From NCBI GenBank assembly GCA_963737835.1, contig CAVTUH010000001.1, forward strand, positions 3,782,001-3,846,000: a DNA stretch of 64,000 bases, read 5' to 3'. The DNA is from Palsa-1248 sp963737835 (GTDB taxonomy: Bacteria > Gemmatimonadota > Gemmatimonadetes > Gemmatimonadales > Gemmatimonadaceae). Within the stretch, counting starts at the first letter, position 1, and every line of letters starts with the position of its first letter. The translations under genes were made by a program, and so were the position numbers. The notes below the pieces were generated by a model that made no database searches, was not told the origin of the DNA, and saw only the letters and a list, made by a program, of their open reading frames with translations. Shown here piece after piece: positions 50,707 to 59,852 of the stretch.

Positions 50707-51629
50707 TACTGGCAGTCGAACACATCGCCGGTCACGAGGTTGACTTCGCAGGTCATTGTCGTCGTCCCGATCACCTGCAGCTCTGCGGTGTCGGTCCCGT
50801 TGAACGTCACGACGATATGGCGTGTGATCGTGCCGGTCACGGTGCTCGGACCATTCGCGGTGAAGGCCCATGTCGCCCACCGGTGGTACTGACCGGAAAG
50901 CGGGAAGGGGTTCTGTCCGCGGGGCCGCTGATAGATCACGTCGGCCGTCGTGTCATACGCAGTGCCGGTGTAGTCGACCGACCAGACCGTGCCTGTGTAT
51001 GCGGCGGTGTCGTTCGCGACGGTGTTGCCGTTCCACGTGCTCTGCTGCTTCGAGTCTTGCGCGAACGACGGGTGGTCAGTGACTGAGTGGTTGCGCACCC
51101 GGTGGCTCTTGCCCTCCCAGCGTGTTCGGTGAATCGCGGCGTACACCAGCACGCCGTTCGCACCACCGAAGTTGATCGAATCGGTATAGCTGTCCGGCTT
51201 CGACTGCGCCGTGTCCTCCGCGAAGAACTCGTAGTTCCACGTGCGGATCAGCGTGTCTGCGCGAGGCGGCGCAGACGTCGAGATCGTGAGGGTGTCGGGC
51301 GTGCAGTAGTAGCGCAGGTCCGATGGCAGGCCGGTCTGCGTGCAGTTGGTGCCGCCCATCCCGAACGACACCGAGGCGGCGTGCGGCATCATGAATCCAC
51401 GGGGCGTCATCACGACGGCGGAAGTACCTTCGTCATCGCCTGCGTCATTCCCGGTCTCGTCGATATCGGACACCACGGCCTGACCCGTGCTCGCCGCGAC
51501 GTCGTTGGCGATCTGCGTTTGCAGCCCGCTGTTATTGGGGCCGATCGCCGTTCCTGCCGACGAACAGGCAGATAAGGCGGTCAAGGCCGCCAAGGCACCT
51601 ATGGCCGTCAACGTGTTACGGTACTCCAT
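50706..51629 (-). CDS. Predicted lipoprotein of unknown function
   Basis: 307 aa from ATG 51629, which has a near-perfect AGGAGGTG 5 nt upstream. The signal peptide ends in the lipobox LSAC. The mature part is polar with many Asp, Thr, Asn and Trp, and two Cys near CTQTGLPSDLRYYC. Beta-rich segments (YTGTVWSVDYTGTAYDTTAD, ITRHIVVTFNGTDTAELQVI) suggest an extracellular beta fold. The C-terminus ends in CEVNLVTGDVFDCQ. No family recognised. Confidence 0.8.
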   Translation of the reverse strand: MEYRNTLTAIGALAALTALSACSSAGTAIGPNNSGLQTQIANDVAASTGQAVVSDIDETGNDAGDDEGTSAVVMTPRGFMMPHAASVSFGMGGTNCTQTGLPSDLRYYCTPDTLTISTSAPPRADTLIRTWNYEFFAEDTAQSKPDSYTDSINFGGANGVLVYAAIHRTRWEGKSHRVRNHSVTDHPSFAQDSKQQSTWNGNTVANDTAAYTGTVWSVDYTGTAYDTTADVIYQRPRGQNPFPLSGQYHRWATWAFTANGPSTVTGTITRHIVVTFNGTDTAELQVIGTTTMTCEVNLVTGDVFDCQ

Positions 51630-51995
51630 GGGACACCTCCTGAGTGCGGCAGGGCCGCGACTGGTTCTCACAAGTCCGGGCCGATCCGGCTGCGCCCGCG
51701 GTGCGGCAACACTGCCGCAGTGATCGGAGGGGATGACGACGTATTGTTGGGGGCGTTAAGTAGGGCTGCAGATCTTAACAGGACGACGTCCGCCGCCGTG
51801 TCACCTCGTGACGAGGGCGCCCCTGGGTGTGATGGAGGTCCGTGCTCGAGTGGCCCAAGGCGCAGTCCAGCCGCTCCGCTCTCGCTGCGCGAGCGCTGGT
51901 GGCCCACTGGTGGCAACGCGCTTGGACCGTCTGGGGACGGGAGTTAACCTTCGCCGGTCGCCAGCCCCGTTCGACCGCCTCGCCCGCAGACCGCC
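51630..51995. other. Intergenic region between divergent lipoprotein and pyruvate kinase genes
   Basis: 366 nt without a convincing gene. It contains a small hairpin TGCGGCA-ACAC-TGCCGCA (51702-51719) and an AT-richer stretch near 51750-51782 that could hold promoters. Short frames here lack conserved features. Confidence 0.55.
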
Positions 51996-53495
51996 GTGGC
52001 CACACCCAGCACATCGACGCCCATCCTGACGCCAACCGTCACTCCGCACGCCTCACATCGGCCGGTGGGTGCTGCCGGCCTCACACGGCCGCGAGCCAAA
52101 ATCGTCTGCACCCTGGGTCCAGCAACAGCCACAGACAGCAGCATTGGCGACCTGATCGACGCCGGTATGAACGTGGCGCGCATCAACTTCTCGCACGGCA
52201 CCCACGCGGAGCACGCGGACACGATCGCTCGGGTGCGCCGGGCGGCCGCGGCGCGCGGGCAGCCAGTGGCGATCCTTGGTGATCTTCAGGGCCCGCGCAT
52301 CCGCATCGGCGATCTCCCGGCCCCGCTCGTGCTGGCGCCTGGCGACGAGGCGGTGTTGGTGCCGGAGCATCGGGCGCGCGCCGGCGAGATCCCCATCACG
52401 TACGACGCCCTGGCGAACGATGTGCACACCGGCGATCGCTTGCTCATCAATGACGGGCTGCTCGAGCTGTTCGTGATGGATGCCGTGCCACCGCGCGTCG
52501 TCGTCCGCGTCGTGCATGGCGGCGAGCTCACGAGTCACAAGGGCATCAATCTGCCCGGGGTGCAGGTCACCGCCCCGTCGATCACGGAGAAGGATCGGGA
52601 GGACGCGGCGTTTGCCGTCGCGCACGATCTCGACTACCTCGCGATGAGTTTCGTGCGAAGAGCAGACGACATCGGCGCGCTGCGGGCGATCGTGCCGCCG
52701 CGGCTCCTCATCGTGGCGAAGATCGAGAAGGATGCCGCACTCCACAACATCGACAGCATTGTGCGGGCGGCCGATGGCGTCATGGTGGCGCGCGGCGATC
52801 TGGGTGTGGAGCTGCCGTTCGAGGAGGTACCGATCGCTCAGAAGCGGATCATCCGTCTCGCGAATCTCCTGGGCCGTCCCGTCATCACCGCCACGCAGAT
52901 GCTCGAGTCAATGGTCGAGCATCCGCGGCCGACCCGCGCGGAGGCGAGCGACGTGGCGAACGCCATTCTCGACGGAACGGATGCCGTCATGCTGTCGGCG
53001 GAGACGGCCGCGGGGTCGTTCCCTCGTCTGGCTGTCGAGGCGATGCGGCGCATCACCGCTGAGATCGAGGCGCACGCACGCCCCGCGGGGCGAGAGGAAC
53101 AACGCTCGCGCCGCGCCGACCGTGAGCGTGTGGTTCCGACGGAAGAGGCCATCGCGGCGGCGACGTGCGCGGCGGCGCGCATGCTGGCGACGCCGCTGGT
53201 CATCGTGATCACCAAGAGCGGGTTCAGCGCGCGAGTCGTGGCCTCGCATCGGCCCACGGTTCCTATTCTTGCGCTCACCGATGAGCCCCGGACGTATCGT
53301 CAGCTGGCGCTCGTCTGGGGCGTGATCCCGCACCTGATCGAGCACGTGTCCAGCTACGAAGCGGCCGTGCCGCTGGCGCGCGCGGCAGCCCTCGGGCATG
53401 GACTCGCACACGCCGGCGACCGCGTGTTGGTGACTGCCGGCGTGCCGTTCGACGTGCCGGGCACGACCAACCTCCTGAAAGTGGAGCGCGTCTGA
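51996..53495 (+). CDS. pyk: Pyruvate kinase
   Basis: 499 aa from GTG 51996. It converts phosphoenolpyruvate and ADP to pyruvate and ATP. Motifs: TRPRAKIVCTLGPATATDSS, MNVARINFSHGTHAEHA (substrate Arg), AILGDLQGPRIRIGDL, GGELTSHKGINLPGVQV, catalytic Lys in LIVAKIEKDAALHNID, metal Glu/Asp in DGVMVARGDLGVELPFEEV, VITATQMLESMVEHPRPTRA and DGTDAVMLSAETAAGSFP. The C-terminal effector domain is present. The first 28 residues are Thr/Pro-rich and unconserved, so the start could be internal. The stop overlaps the next gene. Confidence 0.97.
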   Translation: MATPSTSTPILTPTVTPHASHRPVGAAGLTRPRAKIVCTLGPATATDSSIGDLIDAGMNVARINFSHGTHAEHADTIARVRRAAAARGQPVAILGDLQGPRIRIGDLPAPLVLAPGDEAVLVPEHRARAGEIPITYDALANDVHTGDRLLINDGLLELFVMDAVPPRVVVRVVHGGELTSHKGINLPGVQVTAPSITEKDREDAAFAVAHDLDYLAMSFVRRADDIGALRAIVPPRLLIVAKIEKDAALHNIDSIVRAADGVMVARGDLGVELPFEEVPIAQKRIIRLANLLGRPVITATQMLESMVEHPRPTRAEASDVANAILDGTDAVMLSAETAAGSFPRLAVEAMRRITAEIEAHARPAGREEQRSRRADRERVVPTEEAIAAATCAAARMLATPLVIVITKSGFSARVVASHRPTVPILALTDEPRTYRQLALVWGVIPHLIEHVSSYEAAVPLARAAALGHGLAHAGDRVLVTAGVPFDVPGTTNLLKVERV

Positions 53496-54272
53496 AGCTG
53501 ACGTTTCTCGGCACCGGCACGAGCTTTGGCGTGCCGCAGATCGGCTGTCACTGCGCGGTGTGCCGCTCGTCCGACCCCCGCGACAAACGCACACGGGTCG
53601 GCGCGGTCATCGAGACGGACAGCGGCACCCGGTTTCTGATCGACACGCCGCCGGAGTTGCGTATCCAGCTGATCGCCAACGGCATCGATCGTGTCGACGC
53701 GGTGCTCTTCACGCACGATCACGCCGATCACACGCACGGGCTCGATGACGTGCGGGCCGTCTCCGTCCGGCGCGACGGTCCGCTACCCATGTACGGGTCT
53801 GCGAGCACCCTCGAATGCCCTGGCGCGCAAGTTCCCGTATGTCTTCAATGAGAACATGCGACCCCTGCCCGGGACGTCGAAGCCCGAGGGGCGCGCCCTG
53901 ATCCTCCGGCCGCACGAGGGTACCCTCATCGGTGATGCGGTTGTGCTGCCCATCCCGGTGCCGCACGGGCGCTCCGAGGTGTTCGGCTATCGAATCGGTC
54001 CGATCGCGTATATCACCAATGCGAAGTCTGTCCCGTCCGATGTGCGTGCCGCGCTCGCCGGGGTGAAAGTGCTCGTGCTCAACGCGCTATTTCGGACCGA
54101 GCACCCGACGCATCTGAGTGTACCGGAGGCGGTGCGGACCGCGGAGGAATTGAAGGTCGAGCGGACCTACTTGACGCATCTGACGCATGACAACTTTCAT
54201 GCGGACCTCGAAGCCGAGCTGCCGCGGGGCATCATGCCGGCGTTCGATGGCTTGACGGTCCGGGTGGATTGA
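53492..54272 (+). CDS. MBL-fold metallohydrolase (PhnP-like), probable CTG start and one frameshift
   Basis: About 259 aa if repaired. The family normally begins with Met before KLTFLGTGTSFGVPQIGC; here the aligned codon is CTG at 53492, overlapping the pyk stop as CTGA, with GGAG about 6 nt upstream. The HxHxDH metal motif is THDHADHTHGLDDV, preceded by CHCAVCRSSDPRD and FLIDTPPELRIQLI. The frame breaks at about 53816: removing one T in CTCGAATGCC joins STLE to ALARKFPYVFNENM. The second half has GYRIGPIAYITNAKSVP and YLTHLTHDNFHADLEAELP. Phosphoribosyl cyclic phosphodiesterase or a related hydrolase is the best guess. Confidence 0.85.
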
Positions 54273-54387
54273 CGGATTCGCATCGCGGGCGACCAGCGAA
54301 CTCGGCAAGCAAGTTGCTGAAGAACTACTGCTGGTCGGTCCTTTGCCACGACGATAAATTCTAGAGGCGCCCAGTCGGGTCTCAGAC

Positions 54388-54416
54388 CGTAACTCATTTG
54401 TGCATACGTAGTTACG
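54388..54416. promoter_or_regulatory. Inverted repeat upstream of the class II aldolase gene
   Basis: CGTAACT (54388-54394) and AGTTACG (54410-54416) are perfect inverted 7-mers 15 nt apart in an AT-rich patch about 90 nt before the aldolase gene. It could be a dimeric operator or part of a promoter. Position only; unverified. Confidence 0.35.
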
Positions 54417-54505
54417 TTATGCGGCGGGGTTCGGGGTGCCGGCGTTTCGGGATCGGCGCCGATCGATCCGTGGGGTAAGGTGTTTCACCGTCTACCAGCG
54501 TGACC

Positions 54506-55933
54506 ATGCCGACATTCACTGCTCCATACGTGCACCCGTTTGGCGATGCCGTTGCTGTCGACCAGGCTCGCGTGATCGTGCGCCGAGCTGACGCGCTGGC
54601 AACTGATCGCATGGACCGGCTTGCGCGCGATGCCGTCTTTGGCGATGGGCCGGTCCGAGAGGCGGCGCGCTGGTTGATCTGGGAGCTCGCCCAGCAGGTC
54701 GGTGTTCGGCCATCATCGATCCACGGGCTGTACATGGCGCGCGGACGCGGCTTGGTGCACGGCTTTACGGTGCCGGCGATCAACGTGCGTGGCATGGCAT
54801 ACGACACGGCGCGATCGGTGTTTCGGACGTCCAAACGCCTGGATGCCGGCGCGTTCATCTGCGAGATCGCTCGATCGGAGATTGGATATACCGACCAGCG
54901 ACCGGCGGAGTACGCGGCGGTGATCCTGGCGGCCGCGCTGCGCGAGGGCTTCCGCGGCCCGGTGTTCATCCAGGGGGACCACTATCAAGTCAACGCCAAG
55001 AAGTATGCGGCCGACCCGCGTCCCGAGGTCGATGCGGTCATCCAGTTGGCGCGTGAATCGGTGGCCGCCGGCTTCTACAACATCGATGTCGACACCTCGA
55101 CCCTCGTCGACTTGCACCGTCAAACGCTGGCCGATCAACAGCGGCTCAACGTCGAGGTCGGTGGTGAGATCTCGGCGCACGTCCGCTCGATCCAGCCGAA
55201 GGGTGTGACGATCTCCATTGGTGGCGAGATCGGCGAGGTCGGCACCCAGAACAGCACGGTGGACGAGCTTCGGGCGTACATGGATGGCCTCAACGCCGTT
55301 CTCGCAAAGCGACTGCCCCCTGACACGCCGGGCCTGTCCAAGATCAGCGTGCAGTCCGGCACGTCGCATGGCGGTGTCGTCCTGCCGGATGGATCGATTG
55401 CCGACGTGAAGCTGGACTTTCACACGCTCGAGGATCTCTCGCGCGTCGCGCGTCACGATTATGGATTGGCTGGCGCGGTCCAGCACGGCGCGTCGACGCT
55501 GCCCGACGCGGCCTTCAATCACTTTCCGCGCACGGAGACGGCGGAGATCCACCTCGCGACGAACTTCCAGAACATGTTGTACGACGGCATTCCCGCCGAG
55601 TTGCGCGACGAGATCTATCAATGGCTTCGGGTGAACGCCAAGGATGAGCGCAAACCAACGGACACTGATGAGCAGTTCATCTACAAGACGCGCAAGAAAG
55701 CGCTCGGACCGTTCAAGCGCGCGTTCTGGGATCTCTCGCCCCAAGTCAAGCAGCAATTGGCGGACGCCTACGACGCGAAGTTCGAGTTCCTCTTCAAGCA
55801 ATTGGCGGTCGGGGGGACGACCGGCATGGTCGCGCAATACGTGCAGCCCATCGAGCTTCATCGAGCGGTGCCGGGCACGTCCGGGCATCCCCAGGTCGAT
55901 GCCGCGCCCGATGATCTGGAGCTCAGTGACTGA
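54506..55933 (+). CDS. Class II fructose-bisphosphate aldolase (long form)
   Basis: 475 aa from ATG 54506, longer than the usual 280-360. Segments matching the Zn-dependent aldolase barrel: VPAINVRGMAYDTARSVF, FICEIARSEIGYTDQ, VFIQGDHYQVNAKKY (metal His after the Asp), GFYNIDVDTSTLVDL, VEVGGEISAHVRSI, ISIGGEIGEVGTQNSTVDEL (Glu ligand), SVQSGTSHGGVVLPDGS and GAVQHGASTLPDAAF. The C-terminal 90 residues (FIYKTRKKALGPFKRAFWDL) are extra to the short forms. It probably supplies FBA activity in glycolysis/gluconeogenesis, near pyk and tal. Tagatose-bisphosphate specificity cannot be excluded. Confidence 0.85.
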   Translation: MPTFTAPYVHPFGDAVAVDQARVIVRRADALATDRMDRLARDAVFGDGPVREAARWLIWELAQQVGVRPSSIHGLYMARGRGLVHGFTVPAINVRGMAYDTARSVFRTSKRLDAGAFICEIARSEIGYTDQRPAEYAAVILAAALREGFRGPVFIQGDHYQVNAKKYAADPRPEVDAVIQLARESVAAGFYNIDVDTSTLVDLHRQTLADQQRLNVEVGGEISAHVRSIQPKGVTISIGGEIGEVGTQNSTVDELRAYMDGLNAVLAKRLPPDTPGLSKISVQSGTSHGGVVLPDGSIADVKLDFHTLEDLSRVARHDYGLAGAVQHGASTLPDAAFNHFPRTETAEIHLATNFQNMLYDGIPAELRDEIYQWLRVNAKDERKPTDTDEQFIYKTRKKALGPFKRAFWDLSPQVKQQLADAYDAKFEFLFKQLAVGGTTGMVAQYVQPIELHRAVPGTSGHPQVDAAPDDLELSD

Positions 55934-55984
55934 CCAACTTGCGTTCCGCGCGAATCACGCGTGTCAACGAGTGGAGGAGGCCAC

Positions 55985-58027
55985 GTGACTGAGTCGGCGA
56001 CCGGGCCGGCGGAGGCCGCGTTTGATCACACGGTGCGCAACTCGATCAACGCAGTGCTCATCAGTCTCGAGGCGCTGCGGGCGTCACTCGCGCGGTGCGA
56101 CACGGTGCCGCCGACGACGACCCGATTCCTGGACGCGACCGTCGCGCACTGTCAGGAACTGGCACATCTCCTCGCGACCGGCTTACGCGATTCGATCCCC
56201 AATGCGTACGCTGGCGCACCCCACGAGAGCCAGGTGGCGCAAACGACAACTGAGGGCGATTCAGCCAGTGTATCGGCTTCGAGCGCTCCGTCCGACACAT
56301 CGCGTGCCGACCACGATCACGCAGCGTCCGCCGCGCGTCACAGTTACATTGCGCACCAGCCCAAACCCGCACCCATGACCCAACCAAAGATTCTCATTGC
56401 CGATGACGAGCCGGCGATTGCCGCAGGTTTGAGCGCGATCCTGGCCGATCTCCAATACAATGTCGAGATCGTGGGTGACGGTGAGCAGGCGTTGGAGCGT
56501 CTGTCCAGCGAGCGATTTGGCCTGGCTCTCGCCGATCTGAAGATGCCGCGTGTCGACGGACTGACCTTGCTCGACGAGCTGCAGCGTCGCGGGATCCCGA
56601 CCGAGTGCATCATCATCACCGGGCAGGCGTCCATCGGCTCTGCCGTTCAGGCGATGCAAAGCGGCGCGTACGATTACATCGAGAAGCCGCTCAACGCGGA
56701 GAAGCTGAGTCGGCTCAAGGCACTCATTCCCAAGGCGCTCGACAAGTATGCCGTGCGCGAGCGGAACCGCGAGCTGTCGTCGCAGCTGCAGGGCCTCACG
56801 CACTACGCCGAGCTCACGGGCGCATCCGAGGCGATGCGCGAAGTCTACCGCATCATCGATGCCGTCGCTCCATCGACGGCCAATGTGCTCATCCTTGGAG
56901 AGTCGGGGACTGGCAAGGAACTGGTTGCGCGCGCGTTGCACAGCAAGAGCGAGCGGAGCAAGGGCCCGTTCTTCGCGCTGAACTGCGCCGCGTTGCCCAA
57001 GGAGATTCTCGAGAACGAGCTGTTCGGGCACGAGAAAGGCGCGTTCACCGGGTCGACCAACGAGAAGCCCGGCGCGTTCGAGATGGCGAGCGGAGGTACG
57101 CTGTTCCTGGACGAGGTGGCCGAGATGCCCCCAGACATTCAGGTCAAGCTCCTGCGCGGCATCGAGACCCGCACGGTGCGCCGCCTCGGGGGGAAGAAAG
57201 AAATCCCGGTCGAAATCCGCGTCGTCGCGGCAACGAACAAGGACTTGCAGCGCGCGTTGGCGGATGGCGAGCTCCGCGAGGATCTGTACTATCGTCTCGC
57301 AGTCGTCGAGCTCTTCTTGCCCCCGTTGCGCGAGCGGGCCGGCGATATTCAGCTCCTCGCCAACGAGTTCCTGGCGCGGTTTTCGGAGCAGAACGGCAAG
57401 ACCATCAGCGGATTCGACGACGCGGCCATGGAATGGATCCTGACGTATGCGTGGCCCGGCAACGTCCGCGACCTCAAGAACGCTGTGGAGCGGGCCGTGG
57501 TTCTCGCCCGGGGTCCGGTGATCACGCGGAGTGAGCTCATGCCGCGACATGTGCGTGTGCCGACCGTCGTCGATACACCGACATCAGTGACGTTGCCTGT
57601 CGGCTCATCGCTGCGAGACGCGCGGCGGCAGCTCGCGATCCGGACGTTCGCGTCGACGAACGGCGACTTGCCGCGCGCTGCCAAGCTGCTCGGCATTCCG
57701 GTGGCGGAGCTGCGCGCCGAGCTCGTCGCCGTCCTCGAGGAGAGTCCAGAGGGAGGCGACGTGGGCGAGTCGGCGCCGCGGGAGTCCGGCCCGCCGGCGG
57801 TCGAAGCGGTTGCATCGGGCGGCGTGACGCGCTCGCCCGTCCCGGCCGACGTGAGATTGGATGCCGTCAGTACGCCAGCTGGCTTGAGTGCGATGGACCC
57901 GCTGGGAGGCGGGATGTTGGCCGCGCCGCTGATTGGGGCGGCGGCGGGCAGCGGGCCGGGATCCCGAATCGCTCGGCCCGGTGACAAGGGAGGCGCGAAG
58001 AAGCTCGCGCCGAAGCGGCGCCGCTAG
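55985..58027 (+). CDS. Sigma-54-dependent NtrC-family response regulator with a DHp-like N-terminal helix pair
   Basis: 680 aa from GTG 55985 (GGAGGAGG 7 nt upstream). Residues 12-68 resemble a histidine-kinase DHp hairpin (FDHTVRNSINAVLISLEALR, His15) without a catalytic domain. A Ser/Thr/His-rich linker leads to the receiver domain (MTQPKILIADDEPAIAAG from residue 131; phospho-acceptor D184), AAA+ domain with LGESGTGKELVARAL, FGHEKGAFTGST (GAFTGS loop where GAFTGA is usual), FLDEVAEMPPDIQVKL and REDLYYRLAVVELFLPPLRE, and a C-terminal Fis-type helix-turn-helix (DLPRAAKLLGIPVAELRAEL) with a Gly/Pro-rich tail. It activates sigma-54 promoters. An internal start at 56375 would give a standard NtrC. 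Confidence 0.92.
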   Translation: MTESATGPAEAAFDHTVRNSINAVLISLEALRASLARCDTVPPTTTRFLDATVAHCQELAHLLATGLRDSIPNAYAGAPHESQVAQTTTEGDSASVSASSAPSDTSRADHDHAASAARHSYIAHQPKPAPMTQPKILIADDEPAIAAGLSAILADLQYNVEIVGDGEQALERLSSERFGLALADLKMPRVDGLTLLDELQRRGIPTECIIITGQASIGSAVQAMQSGAYDYIEKPLNAEKLSRLKALIPKALDKYAVRERNRELSSQLQGLTHYAELTGASEAMREVYRIIDAVAPSTANVLILGESGTGKELVARALHSKSERSKGPFFALNCAALPKEILENELFGHEKGAFTGSTNEKPGAFEMASGGTLFLDEVAEMPPDIQVKLLRGIETRTVRRLGGKKEIPVEIRVVAATNKDLQRALADGELREDLYYRLAVVELFLPPLRERAGDIQLLANEFLARFSEQNGKTISGFDDAAMEWILTYAWPGNVRDLKNAVERAVVLARGPVITRSELMPRHVRVPTVVDTPTSVTLPVGSSLRDARRQLAIRTFASTNGDLPRAAKLLGIPVAELRAELVAVLEESPEGGDVGESAPRESGPPAVEAVASGGVTRSPVPADVRLDAVSTPAGLSAMDPLGGGMLAAPLIGAAAGSGPGSRIARPGDKGGAKKLAPKRRR

Positions 58028-58085
58028 GCGCGCGACGGAGCGGATTGGGACTCCCTGGCCGTCGAAACGCCGACGAGGAGTGTGT

Positions 58086-58580
58086 ATGACACGCAAAGAG
58101 CCATCCCCGGACGACGAGCCGTATGTCGTCATCGCCGATCGGTCCAGCGATCTCGGGCCATTTCTCTTTGGTGCGGCGCTGGGTGCGGTCATCGCACTGT
58201 TGCTCGCGCCGCGCGCGGGTGCTGAGACGCGCAAGGCCGTGCGCAGCCGGCTCCGGTCGGCACGCGAGAGCGCGCGGGATGCGGCCGAGGGGGTTGCCAA
58301 TACCTTCACCCAGGCGCGAGACGAATTGGAGCGACGGATCGAGTCCGCACGTGCCGCGGTGTCGAATCGGAGTCGCCACCTGAGCGACGCGGTCGCGGTG
58401 GGGCGATCGGCGGCACGGGAAGCGGAGCGCGATCTGCGCTCGCGCCTGGACAAAGTCGGTCCCGGCCAGCCCGCCGCACCTCGTCGGACCGATTCTGACA
58501 GCTCGCCGCCGGCTACCGAGGTGTCGTCGCCCCAGGATCCTGCGCCGGGACAGCGCCGCGCGCAACGCGGCGGCCGTTAG
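58086..58580 (+). CDS. YtxH-domain membrane protein
   Basis: 164 aa from ATG 58086 with GAGGAG 6 nt upstream. One N-terminal helix followed by a basic turn (FLFGAALGAVIALLLAPRAG) is the YtxH signature. A long amphipathic, charged coiled coil follows (SARESARDAAEGVANTFTQA and RDELERRIESARAAVSNRSR) with a Pro/Ser-rich tail. Family members are general-stress envelope proteins of unknown activity. It lies between the NtrC-like gene (58 nt) and the YihY gene (37 nt), all on the same strand. Confidence 0.88.
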   Translation: MTRKEPSPDDEPYVVIADRSSDLGPFLFGAALGAVIALLLAPRAGAETRKAVRSRLRSARESARDAAEGVANTFTQARDELERRIESARAAVSNRSRHLSDAVAVGRSAAREAERDLRSRLDKVGPGQPAAPRRTDSDSSPPATEVSSPQDPAPGQRRAQRGGR

Positions 58581-58617
58581 CGGCGCCGCGGCCACGGCCG
58601 CCCCGACGAGCGAACGC

Positions 58618-59607
58618 ATGCCGGAGATCCACCAGGGGCGCGCGGCGATCGAGTCGCCGCCGGTAGCGGGCCATGCTCTCTGGCCCCGGTTCGTCGCTGC
58701 TGCGCGGAGGACGGTGTGGGGGCGTCAGGCTGCGTTGCAGGACTACGTGCGACGCGTGTGGGACAACAGCGCCGAGGACAACATTTTCTTCCTGGCGAGC
58801 GGCGTCGCGTTCAACATCATCCTGGCGGCGATTCCGTTTTGCCTGCTCGTGGTGAGTGGTCTGGGCTACGCCCTGAACATGTCGCCGACGACCTCGCTAG
58901 TGAACGTGTCAGATCTGCTCGACCGCCTCATGCCGCCAGGGCAGGGCGCGGGCACTGCTCGGGCGTTCGTCCACTCCCTGCTGCTCGACCTCATTCGGGG
59001 GCGGAGCCGGGTGGGACTGTACGGCGCGATCGGATTCGTGTGGTTCTCGACCCGGTTGTTTGGCTCCTTGCGGAGCGTGCTGGCGAGCGTGTTCGACATC
59101 GACCGCGATCGAGGCATCATTGCCGGGAAATGGTTCGATGTGCGGGTCACGATCATTGCGACGCTGCTGGTCGTGGCATATACGGCGCTCAGCGCGTACC
59201 TCGCCATCGCGACGACGCGCGGCGCGCAACTCCTGGCGGAGCTGGGGGTCGAGGCGCGGACCATGGGCAGCTTGCAGTACAACGCCGGCCGAGCGCTCGC
59301 GGTGCTCGTGGTTGGCCTCATCTTCCTCTGCTTGTACAAGTACCTGCCGAGCCGCCGCATCCCGCTGAAGAAGGCGATAGTATCCGCAGGCGTCGCCGTG
59401 CTCCTGTTCCAGCTCGCCAAGACGGCGTTCCGTATTTACTTGCGCCACTTCAATCCTGGCTCGGTTTACAGCGGCGCTCTGGCCGCCGGAGTCATCGTCT
59501 TCTTGTGGGTCTACTACCTCGCCCTCGTGTTCGTCATCGGTGGTGAAGTAGGCCAGGTGTACGAGCTTCGTCGCGTGCGGCGGCTTCAGCAGATGAACTT
59601 GATCTAG
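58618..59607 (+). CDS. YihY/BrkB-family inner-membrane protein
   Basis: 329 aa. Hallmark segments: a helix near residue 60 (FFLASGVAFNIILAAIPFCL), IGFVWFSTRLFGSLRSVLAS, an IDRDRGIIAGKWFDVRVTII turn, helices around 180-200 and 220-240, KAIVSAGVAVLLFQLAKTAF and SVYSGALAAGVIVFLWVYYL, ending in GGEVGQVYE. About six transmembrane segments. The activity of the family is unresolved; earlier claims of ribonuclease BN activity were withdrawn for this family. The ATG follows YtxH by 37 nt. Confidence 0.93.
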   Translation: MPEIHQGRAAIESPPVAGHALWPRFVAAARRTVWGRQAALQDYVRRVWDNSAEDNIFFLASGVAFNIILAAIPFCLLVVSGLGYALNMSPTTSLVNVSDLLDRLMPPGQGAGTARAFVHSLLLDLIRGRSRVGLYGAIGFVWFSTRLFGSLRSVLASVFDIDRDRGIIAGKWFDVRVTIIATLLVVAYTALSAYLAIATTRGAQLLAELGVEARTMGSLQYNAGRALAVLVVGLIFLCLYKYLPSRRIPLKKAIVSAGVAVLLFQLAKTAFRIYLRHFNPGSVYSGALAAGVIVFLWVYYLALVFVIGGEVGQVYELRRVRRLQQMNLI

Positions 59608-59623
59608 CGTCTAATCCCCGTTC

Positions 59624-59652
59624 TTGTCTCCCTTCGTGCGCCGGCGTTAACT
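59624..59652 (+). promoter_or_regulatory. Probable promoter of the SRP RNA gene
   Basis: TTGTCT at 59624-59629, a 17-nt spacer, TTAACT at 59647-59652, placing the start near 59659, at the 5' end of the SRP RNA helix. Consensus match only. Confidence 0.5.
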
Positions 59653-59656
59653 TAGG

Positions 59657-59760
59657 GGTGCTCCAGGTCCCGGAGGGCGCGAGCCCGCTAACCCCGTCAG
59701 GACCCCGCAGGTAGCAGCGGCATGCGGTGTCTTTCGTTGCTCCGTCAGGCCTGGAGTATT
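59657..59760 (+). ncRNA. ffs: Small signal recognition particle RNA (4.5S-type)
   Basis: About 104 nt between the YihY gene and dnaX, the usual place for ffs. The conserved domain IV core reads GTCAGGACCCCGCAGGTAGC (59696-59715) followed by AGCGG, matching the universal GTCAGG...GNAGCAGC Ffh-binding site with its loop. Terminal helix: CTCCAGG (59661-59667) pairs with CCTGGAG (59750-59756). The RNA targets membrane proteins with Ffh/FtsY. The exact ends are inferred. Confidence 0.82.
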
Positions 59761-59852
59761 GCGCGGGCCGAATGTGTCGCCTCGTCGGTGAGGCGACGAC
59801 ACGCCCGCGCTTTTCATCTCCCACCGGTCGGGTTCGTCCGGGACCGACGTCG

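Noticed and set aside
54713..55888. 391-residue open frame on the minus strand
   Set aside because: Antisense to the well-supported class II aldolase gene; composition and lack of motifs mark it as a shadow.
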